Below, in pieces: positions 1 to 8,700 of a stretch of DNA of 16,865 bases; within the stretch, counting starts at the first letter, position 1; every line of letters starts with the position of its first letter. Source of the stretch: Thalassarchaeum sp002495735 (GTDB lineage Archaea; Thermoplasmatota; Poseidoniia; Poseidoniales; Thalassarchaeaceae). The stretch lies in assembly GCA_937911265.1 (NCBI GenBank), contig CALDRG010000048.1:1-16865 (forward strand), written 5' to 3'. The position numbers and the translations under genes are program-made. The notes below the pieces were generated by a model. That model saw only the letters and a program-made list of their open reading frames with translations. It was not told the DNA's origin and ran no database searches.

Positions 1-267
1 GGAAGAGGTAGGGATTCTCGTGGGTATCAATCTAGTAACTCGGGTGGCTTCAATGACTCAAATATGAAGCCGGGAGACTGGAATTGCCCAAAGTGCAAGA
101 ATCACAATTACGCCAAGAGGACTGTGTGCAACCGCTGTGACACCCGGAAGCCCGTCGAAGGCAAGGGATTTAGGAAGACGCAGGGGAGGCGGCGCAGACC
201 GAATCCCAGAGACAACTGGAAGGGCGGAGGTCGGCCGAGTGGCCGACATAACGGCAGGGGCCGTTGA
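1..267 (+). CDS. RanBP2-type zinc finger protein, 5' end cut by window edge
   Basis: The frame is open from base 1 to the TGA at 265-267, so the gene probably starts upstream; the ATG at 64 is only the first in-window methionine and lies just before the finger. The visible part has a short Gly/Ser/Arg/Asn-rich lead (GRGRDSRGYQSSNSGG), then one finger with Trp at base 79, Cys codons at 85, 94, 127 and 136, and the spacing W-x-C-x2-C-x3-N-x6-C-x2-C, which is the RanBP2/ZRANB2 pattern. A basic tail rich in Arg, Gly and Lys follows. In the known family, fingers with this Trp, the AKR segment and CNRC bind single-stranded RNA (GGU); RNA binding here is inferred from that plus the RGG-like flanks. 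More fingers or another domain could lie upstream. A downstream TPR gene follows closely. The zinc finger call is firm; the role is not. Confidence 0.8.
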   Translation, partial: GRGRDSRGYQSSNSGGFNDSNMKPGDWNCPKCKNHNYAKRTVCNRCDTRKPVEGKGFRKTQGRRRRPNPRDNWKGGGRPSGRHNGRGR

Positions 268-335
268 TTGCCAATCTACACCCCAGCCTTCATGCATTGC
301 GCGCCCCAGCAAGGGTCGTGGCCAAGAGCGCCGAG

Positions 336-1376
336 ATGACATGGCTCGATGCAATAGAGGCAGAGCAGTCAGGCGACAGAGAGACTGCCCTCGAGGTGGC
401 CAAGAAAACCGTGGCCATCGACCCTCTCCACGCCGACGGGTGGATGGGAGTGGCCCGCTGGTCACTACCTACTGAGGCTAGAGGCAAACAGGAGATGCCT
501 GACCTCAAGCAGTCAGCGAAGGCGATGGCGGCACTGCGTAGAGTCGTGCAGATAGACCCAGAGGGATTCGATGCTTGGAGGCTTGGAGGAGTCATCCTAG
601 TTGACCATCTAGGGATGCTAGAAGACGGCCTCAGGTGGTGGCAGGACAGGCGTGAAGTCGCTCCTTACGAGGTCGCTCCGTTAATCGAACAGATAGGTAT
701 TCTAGTCAGACTAGGGCACTATGAGGAGTGTGCTGAACTCCTTGAAGAGCTTTTCAGTAAGGGCATGGAAGCCACCAACAGCAACCAACTTGCTCGTATG
801 GAATCGGTAAACCGGATGGTATCCAGAGCTGCTAAGATGGAAGAGGATGAGATCTTCAAGCCACAGAACCCCAAGCATCCGCGCTGGGCGGTAATCGAGA
901 GGATGAAGAAACGGAAGCCAATCTCTCCCACTTTCTTCCTGATTACCTTCATCGCACCCATAGTGTTCCTCCTAGGGACTATTTCGATGACGCTCATCGG
1001 GAATTCAACATGGGGATTCCTCCTGGTATTCGTCTTCATATTGGTCTGTTTCATGGCGATATCGCGCGTCACCTCGGGATTACTGCACAAACTGAATCGG
1101 CACGCTCTGGACCTCGACCGTGCGATAGATTTCGAGACCAGCAGCGGGCGAATCTGCATACCGGAAACCATCAGGTACAGCAAGTTGTACGCCGCCATGG
1201 TCGGACAGAGGATGCCGGCTCTGGGTGAGAGACTCGAACTAGTAGTGCAATCTGGAGACAAGTTACCAATAAGGTGGAGTCCTGACGTTCCCGAATTCTC
1301 GACCTTAGAAGAAGATTGGTTCGCTGAGACTCAAGAGAAAATCGAAGCGGATGAGTTTGAGCCGTTGGAGGACTAG
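336..1376 (+). CDS. TPR-repeat protein with two transmembrane helices
   Basis: I chose the ATG at 336 (346 residues, MTWLDAIEAEQSGD...), because this begins a clean TPR helix; a TTG at 264 overlaps the upstream stop (TTGA) but adds 24 residues that look non-coding. Residues 1-30 and about 60-85 fit TPR units (AIEAEQSGDRETALEVAKK, then AVVAIDP-like turns: KTVAIDPLHADGW and RVVQIDPEGFDAW). A further helical pair runs to about residue 150. Two hydrophobic segments lie near residues 199-221 and 226-245, followed by a soluble tail of about 100 residues with many acidic residues at the end. The short loop between the helices suggests a hairpin in the membrane with both ends in the cytoplasm. TPRs usually mediate protein contacts; the partner is unknown. 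It follows the zinc finger gene by 68 bases on the same strand and its TAG is shared with the opposing ahcY stop. No family name is assigned. Confidence 0.8.
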   Translation: MTWLDAIEAEQSGDRETALEVAKKTVAIDPLHADGWMGVARWSLPTEARGKQEMPDLKQSAKAMAALRRVVQIDPEGFDAWRLGGVILVDHLGMLEDGLRWWQDRREVAPYEVAPLIEQIGILVRLGHYEECAELLEELFSKGMEATNSNQLARMESVNRMVSRAAKMEEDEIFKPQNPKHPRWAVIERMKKRKPISPTFFLITFIAPIVFLLGTISMTLIGNSTWGFLLVFVFILVCFMAISRVTSGLLHKLNRHALDLDRAIDFETSSGRICIPETIRYSKLYAAMVGQRMPALGERLELVVQSGDKLPIRWSPDVPEFSTLEEDWFAETQEKIEADEFEPLED

Positions 1377-2656
1377 GTCCCGGCGCTGAAGTCATTGAGA
1401 TAGGCAATCTGCACGGGCGTCAACTCATCGATACTGATTCCTGATGTCTCAAGTTTTAGTGCGGACAACTCGGTATCCTGCTCAGGACTGATGTCGTAGA
1501 CTCTGTTGTCATAGTCGCTGCCCTCAGAGGCTAGGCGGCACAATGCCAGGAACTGATTGGCGAACGACATGTCCATCACCTCGCTGGGATGACCTTCAGC
1601 GGCGGCGAGGTTTACCAGACGACCTCTCGCCAGAAGATATATCGTACGATCGTCCTCCATCTGGAAGGCTTCATTATTTTCTCTGATGGTGCGGCAACCA
1701 GTGGAGATCTCCTCGAGATCGGGTATGCTAATCTCGCAGTCATAGTGCCCGGTATTGCAGACTATGGCGCCGTCCTTCATTGACTTGAAATGCCTCCTTA
1801 CAATCACGTCCTTCATCCCTGTGGCAGTACAGAAAATATCCCCTAGAGAGGCGGCCTCGTCCATTCTCATGACCCTGAAACCGTCCATCACGGCCCTCAA
1901 CGCTGGCAATGGATCTACTTCGGTCACGATGACGTTTGCTCCCATCCCTCTAGCGCGCATGGCTAGGCCCTTGCCGCAGTGCCCGTAGCCTGCGACAACG
2001 AAGTCCTTGCCGGCTAGGAGAACGCTGGTGGCTCTGATGATGCCGTCCAGAGTAGATTGACCGGTGCCATGCACGTTGTCGAAGTCCCACTTGGTAGCTG
2101 CGTCATTCACCGCGATAACTGGATACAGCAACTCCCCTGCATCGGCCATCGCCCGTAGGCGGTGAACTCCTGTGGTCGTCTCCTCGGTGCCCCCGATGAT
2201 GCCTTCTGCTAACTCGGGGAAACTGCTGTGAACCCGGTAAATCAGATCAGCACCATCATCGAGGGTAAGCGTTGGAGCGAAGTCGAGGGTTCGGTCGATG
2301 CACTGGTAGAACTCCTCGGTCCCCTGGCCGTACCAAGCGTGGATACCGTAGCCCTCCCTTGCCAGCCATGCCGCCACGTCGTCCTGAGTCGAAAGTGGGT
2401 TGCAGCCAGACCACGACACCTCGGCCCCGGCCGCCCTCAATGTCTCGATTAGGACTGCAGTCTCCTTAGTGACGTGTAGGCACCCAGCGATGCGTTGACC
2501 GGCAAGTGGTTTTTGGCTCTCTGTAGCGCGTCGCAAGGCTGCCAACGCCGGCATCCTGCTTCGAGCCCACGAGATTCTGGCCTCGCCAACGTCGGCAAGG
2601 GAAATGTCGGCTACAGTATGTGGTCCTGATGTGTCCACAGCCAGCGCTGCCACCAC
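1373..2656 (-). CDS. ahcY: S-adenosylhomocysteine hydrolase (adenosylhomocysteinase)
   Basis: This cytosolic NAD-dependent enzyme splits S-adenosylhomocysteine into homocysteine and adenosine, removing the inhibitory product of methyltransferases. Family marks seen: GCLHVT with His61, Cys85 in WSGCN followed by STQD, Asp134, Glu159 in GGTEETTTG, Lys189/Asp193/Asn194 in the TKWDFDN segment, the NAD loop GYGHCGKG at 223-230 with Glu246 at the end of the next strand, CNTGHYD at 300-306, and GRLVNLAAAEGHPSEVMDMS. Length 427 matches archaeal and bacterial short forms. The C-terminal Lys/Tyr tail that contacts NAD in the eukaryotic enzyme is absent. In Methanocaldococcus a homologue prefers S-inosylhomocysteine, so substrate preference is open. 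The start is GTG: an in-frame TAG lies just upstream and no ATG is available; GTG at 2653 or 2638 are alternatives. It lies 44 bases after the giant surface gene. Confidence 0.96.
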   Translation of the reverse strand: MVAALAVDTSGPHTVADISLADVGEARISWARSRMPALAALRRATESQKPLAGQRIAGCLHVTKETAVLIETLRAAGAEVSWSGCNPLSTQDDVAAWLAREGYGIHAWYGQGTEEFYQCIDRTLDFAPTLTLDDGADLIYRVHSSFPELAEGIIGGTEETTTGVHRLRAMADAGELLYPVIAVNDAATKWDFDNVHGTGQSTLDGIIRATSVLLAGKDFVVAGYGHCGKGLAMRARGMGANVIVTEVDPLPALRAVMDGFRVMRMDEAASLGDIFCTATGMKDVIVRRHFKSMKDGAIVCNTGHYDCEISIPDLEEISTGCRTIRENNEAFQMEDDRTIYLLARGRLVNLAAAEGHPSEVMDMSFANQFLALCRLASEGSDYDNRVYDISPEQDTELSALKLETSGISIDELTPVQIAYLNDFSAGT

Positions 2657-2700
2657 CTCATCTTCAAGGTGCGGCTAGAGCAGCCACTTGGTAGCTAGCG

Positions 2701-5700
2701 TCAGCCGCCGCCCTTGCGTTGCTGTTCGTAGTACTGAGCGTAGTACTGTTTAGCGTACGTCCGAGCGGTCTGTTCGTCATACCCTGAGGCAACCATTTGC
2801 TGGACGTAAGCCTCGACTGGATCCATGTCCTCGACGCCTCCGAACTGCTCGACTATGTCCTCGTCAGAGTCCTTGCCACCTTTCCCGCGAATCATCATCG
2901 TGACCACTACTACGAGCAGCAGAACGAATATTCCGATACCACCAATCAAGAACATACCCATGCCATCGCCTTCGTCAGTGGTCACGACCACCTCGATATG
3001 AGGAACCAGTGTGATACCAATCTGCTGGTAGAGGGTGTGTCTCTCGCCGTCTCCCTCCTTGATCTTCACGTAGATAGTGGCAGCTACGCCTGTTTCCTGA
3101 TAGAGATCGGAGATGTCCAATGTTATCGTGAACTGCTGATTATCAGTGAGCAGCCCTGTGACGTTGTACTTGCCAATTGATTTCTGGGTGATCTTCTGAG
3201 TTGGGGTGTAATCCAGTACAGCCTCAGTTAGAGCGACTTCGATGATGACGTCACTGTTCTCGGCGCCTGAAATCAAGGTACCAGTAATGGTCACTAGGCC
3301 ATCGTTCTGATTTTCGTTAGGACCCGGGTTGGTGAACTGCACTATCGGTTCATCATCACCGAAGTCCTCTCCGACGACTACGAAGTACATCCTGTGCTTC
3401 TCACTCTGCTTACCCGCCTTGTCGTAGACGATTAGCTCGATTCGAATCTCGTTCTCGAGATTTCCATCCGGACTGGCAGTCAGGTTCCTGAATACGTAGG
3501 ACCAATCATCTCCACCGGCAGCCGCCGGAATCTGGACGACGTGTCCCTCTAGAGTCGGTTCAGAGCTGTCCCAGGGATAATCGAAGAAGACCTTCCACTC
3601 GTAGAGCTCGATGCCCTTCTCACCCTCAGGTGCGTCGGGGTCGTAGCTCTCACTGGCGTCGAACGAGATGCTGAGGTCGCCTGTGTCGGATAGCCTGGCC
3701 CGGTAAATTGGCCAGTCCACACCAGCGACAGTCTTGGTGCCGTCGAGGCTGACATACTCACTGGTAGTGGCGTCTTCGACCATGATTGCGCTTGCCACCG
3801 GCCTGAACTCGTCTGCCAGAGTGTCATCTGTGACTAGTCGGACATAGGTCATGCGAGTGTGTCCGGCTTCGTCATGCAGGTACAGGGTGAGCAGCCACTC
3901 GGCGCCGATTCGGCAACCTGTTGTCGAGGAGGAGTCACCAACGCAGAAGGAGCCGAGTGTTGGGATGCTTGGGCTGATCTGCTGGGTGTGACTATACTCC
4001 TCGGCATCTATCACCAAGCCATCCCATCCTGTCACTGAATCGTTGTTCCCAGACTCCAGTGTCCAGTCAGCTACTACTCCTTCGACTGACGTGATGTAAC
4101 TGAAATCAAGATCAGAGTTGCTCTTGATGTATATGGTCGCGTAGGCTCCTGTGACGGAGTTAATCGAAGGCGCGGCTCCGTTGATAGTAAGATCGAAACT
4201 TTCCTCGACGATACCGAAGTCGTTGGGGTAAGGGGTCATGTGATAAGCCAACATGTTGGAGAGTATCGGTATGCTTGAGCCTCCAAACTCCTCAGACACA
4301 CTCGGGTTCTCGACGTCGATTGTGGTGACTATTAGGCCTCCAGCACCTCGATTGCATAGTGAGAGAAGAGACTGGGTGTCATATTCAGTGTCACGCATCA
4401 GAGTGTGGAAGGTCCCTGTCGGATCGCTGATGCGCCCACCGCATACCTGCGGAATCTGGGTAGATTGGACTTGTGCCGCATCGAGTCCGGCCAGAGCGAC
4501 GTGTGAGCCGCCATTGATTCCACTGAACGCAATCGGATCGACGTTACTGAGTATCGGATGGTACTGATCCACAATGGTCAGGTTGCTATAGTGGACTCTG
4601 TTGTCAACGGTGAAGTTGACCTGATTCCTCATCGCGATGTCCATACCAAACGGCAGTCTGTTGGGCTGGTACTCGTTGCGGTACGGACCGAGGTGCATCT
4701 GCACCGTACCTCCTCCACTCATGTAGTCCTCGAGAGTCTCAGTTAGGCTGAGTCCGTCGCTCTCACGGGTCTCTCCCAGCGCCTCATAGTACTCGCCGTA
4801 GTAGACGTTGTAATCGGTCTGCCATGGCAGCAGCACCTTGTTGAAGTGCTCAACCCAATCAGGTGTCCCATAGGTATCCCAGTTTTCCATGCGCAGCTGA
4901 GTATACGTCTTACCCATCGCCTCTAGGTCCTTCTTGACACTCTGCAGGCGGTTCTGGTCAGTCGGGTTGGACAGGATTGCGACATCGATGTTGTCATAGA
5001 ACTGGATCTCAAAGTAGCGGTCGTTGCCCGAAGACTCGAGTGTCCCGTTCTCTTGGAACAGGACAGCGGAGAAACTGATGTTGTAGGTGTGCGCGTCGTA
5101 CCACGAATTGTACGGGTTGGTCCAGTTGGCCTGACCCCTCTCGTGAGGGGCGAGATCAAATGGCCCGTTGTTGCTTGATTCTTCGTAAACGGTCTGCCCC
5201 GTGTCTAAATCAACGACCTTCATTGTAATCTGGTACTCTCCCGCGATGACTCCGTTAAGAAGCGGTACAGCGAAACTGTGGGCTGATGCGTCATCGATTG
5301 GATAGACGCACTCGTAAGTGATGTCCGCCACGCACTCCAACACATCAGGCTGTAGCAAGGTGATGTCCGCGCTGGCGATGCTGAAGATAATCGACGAGTA
5401 GTTGTTGGCAGTGTTGACCTCGGTCTCGTTGTACCATGCAGTCATCGGATCAGTGTTGTCAAAGAGGGTGGTCACGTCAATCTTGTATATGCCGCTCTGG
5501 AAGTCGTGTGTGGCCATGTTGACTATCTGATGCTCAGCGGCATCCAGGCCAGTCACATCGACTGTGTAGGTCCCATCGTCCTCAAAGGTGAACTCCTCCA
5601 CACGGATGTTGTCCACACCGAAGCCGGACAGCCCGGCGTTGCCGTTAACTCCATCGTCATTCGACTGGAATCTCCATGTCAGGGCGACATCGGAGCCAGA

Positions 5701-8700
5701 AAGAGATGTGCACTCGTCGCGCCAATCTCCGGTATCGGCGCTGGTGCGATTCAGGATGACGATATGTGTCATATCGACGGTTACTGACTTGAGGATGTTC
5801 TCGGAGTCAAACCAGACCACTGAGTTGATGTTGTCCGAGTGGTCGCCGAAATACTCGACCTCGTCGTAGCCGTTGAGATCGAAATCCTCGCAGCGGTGAA
5901 AGTTGGGATCCTCAGGATTGGTGTTCTGGATTCCATTCTCATTAAGGTCGGTCCAAGTCCCGTATACAACCCCCTCAAAGACCTCTCCCTGCTTGGTCCA
6001 AGTAATCTCTAGGTTGGCTGCATCTCTGATAGCTAGGATGTTGCCGTTGTTGTCCTTGAGGTAGTCGCCTTCTGCGTAGTAGTCGAAGGTCAGGTAGGTG
6101 AAGTCGGCCCCTGTTGCCGTGACGGAGATTGGGTCCAATGTCACGGTCTCGTTCCAGTTGTCGCCGTAGCCATCGCTCGGGTGTCCCAGCCAATATGCGT
6201 GACTGTTGAACACGCCGACGTTCTGAGGAAGCATATCGTTCGAGCCTGTGGAGTCGTCTAGTCTGCTACCATTCTCGTTGCCGTCATCTGACCATATTGG
6301 CTCGATGCCTGAGAAGTCCTCGATAGCGACGAGGTCCGGCTCGGCGTTCTGAATGAATGCCTCTAACTGGAAGTCAGTGATGGTGTTGCCACAGTTACGG
6401 GCCTTTACACGGATGTCACGCTCGCCTGAGGCGTACCTGACTCCATTCTCCAAATCGACCCAGTGCTCCTCAGCAAGGCACGGATCGAACAAGTTGTTCA
6501 CTGTAAGCTGGAATTTAACCTCGTCATTTAGGTCGTCCATGTCGGTGAAACCCGAGGGGTTAGTCAGCTCGGTCTTCACGTAGTATGTCCTGTTGTCAAT
6601 GAAGTCAGCAGTCAGGCTGACTTCCTCAGATGCACCGGCTGCGAAGCCGTTGAAGTTCAGTTGTTGACTTACCGTCTCGGTGGTTCCGAAGGTGACGTCC
6701 CTCTTCCTGATGGTGATGTTATCGAAGGCAAAACCGTCCAATCCGGAGTCTTCGGAAGAGCCTGCAGGCCCAACGGATCCCATGAGGCCGCTGCGGAAGC
6801 GGAAGCGGATATCGATGATCTGTCCCGCATAGCGTGTCAAATCGATTGATTCCCTTTCATCCTCGGCCTCCGACGTCCCCCCTCCTTCGGTGTAGTCCAA
6901 CCAACCAGTTAGGTATTCATCCGCATAATTGCCATTATTTGTGTTGTACTCTGGATCGAATCCTTGAGCATAGATTCTGACGAATCGATTGTAATCCCAT
7001 CCTCCGGTGAAAAAGACGGATTCCCAGCCGTTACCTTCTGACCAAATCTCTATGCCGCACGAGTCTTCGTACAGCCAGCGCTCGACAACCGAGTACTGCT
7101 CTGCAAGGAACAACTCAAAGAAACCTGCACTGCACATCAGAGAGACATCCATGAAGGCAGCATCGGCGCCGGTCAAATCGACATTCTCGAGGATAAGTGC
7201 CTCATCCATGTTGTTGTAGTAGCCGGAGTCGCTCTCGTTGTTGCCATTGTAGTCTAGTCCTGCCCAGTAGTAGTCAGTTGGGTTGCTGTCAGCCTCGTAC
7301 CAAGAAACATTCTGGGTGGAGGCAGTGGAGTTGGTCTCTATGTGCCAAGACGAAGCTCCGGCCCCGTACATCCCGGTGTAGGAGTTCTTCAGGAAGGCAC
7401 AATTTGCGCAGTTCGTGGTATCCTCGTTGCCCTCGAAGTCGTTGGAATAGACCACAGTATCGGTCCCTCCTAGGACCTCTCTTACCTCGAGGTCGACATC
7501 GACTGATCCGGAAATGGGATTTAGGCCAGTATTTTTCACTGTAACATTTACCCATCTACTCCCCTCTCCAATCTCGGCTTCTCCCGTAGCAGGGTTGTAG
7601 GATGCAGGCGCGATTGTCACCCCTGTGATACCTACGTCCTCGTTGTCCAGAGTTAGTACTGAGAGGAAATCGCCTGCTCCGGCCCAGCCCTGAGTGTCTA
7701 GCCACATTGCGTTGTCGGCGAACCTGTAGGAGTAGTCGCGCTGGCCAATGATAATCTCGTAGGCGCTGTTGTCACCCCCTTGAAGTTGGCCGGGGATGGC
7801 CATAGTGGGTCGACGTCCGACATCGAATGAAAGAGAGGAGAGGTACCCGGGTCCGCTGGGGTTGGCGAGGATAATCTCGACAGAGTTAATCTCACGGAGA
7901 TTATCCAGCAGTAAGTAAGTCTGGTTCTGTGCGGACGAATCTTGTAGGCGAGTCAGTGTGACCTCAGTGGGCACGAAGAAGTCGACTTCACCGTCCTGAT
8001 TGACATCCACGATAGTGATTGAGGCCCCGAGATAGTCGCCGAGGTAGACGTAGTTCTGGGTGTTCCAGCTGCTACCCGACCTAGTAGCGTAGGAGATGTT
8101 TCCAGTGATTCCGTCAACTGCTGCGATGAGATCTATCTCGTTGTCTCCATCAGTGTCGGCGATGTCGAGGCCGTACAGAGGGTAGTTGTGCTCGGCATCG
8201 AGCTTGAATTCGTGGATTCCTTGAGCGGTTGCGTCCAGAGGGTTTGGGTACTGGTCGGTGATACAGTCGTACTCAAGCACAGTCATGTTGTCGTGGTGTC
8301 CGACAGAGGTCCCCACACCAGGGTTAAACGGAGGAGTTCTGAGGAGCCAGATGTCAAGGTCCTCGCAGTCACCCAAGCCTCCGGGAATACCGCCTCCTTG
8401 GACTGTCTCCCCCCAATGCCCCAAGTGAGTCTCGACGTACATCCCATTGGTCAGTGGGACAGCTATCGCCTGCTGGTTGGTCAAAAGGGAAGGATCCGGT
8501 CCACGATAGATCTGTATGTATTGGTTGGTGGCTGTGGCATCGTAAGTGAGTAGCACGATGTCGGCATTATCATCCCCATCGATGTCGCCGACCTCCATCC
8601 CAAGGTGATACGGGTTGGAGACTGTAATCTCGGTGTTGTCCCACTGGTTCACTCTCTCGGAGCATTCTCCCCACATCGTAGTCAGGTTGCCCGGCCTGAC

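Noticed and set aside
264..335. TTG start at 264 that overlaps the zinc finger stop
   Set aside because: The added 24 residues do not look like a TPR helix or signal peptide, and the ATG at 336 begins a clean repeat.
719..1261. Minus-strand open frame of 180 codons inside the TPR gene
   Set aside because: It is antisense to a clear TPR and membrane-helix coding frame, has a Ser/Arg-rich shadow composition, and matches nothing.
2657..2700. Possible SAH riboswitch before ahcY
   Set aside because: The gap is only 44 bases, has no conserved riboswitch core that I can see, and this riboswitch class is bacterial.
2729..2752. Short direct repeat CGTAGTACTG in the 3' end of the giant gene
   Set aside because: It is explained by the codons for the repeated Gln-Tyr-Tyr in the protein tail and needs no separate function.
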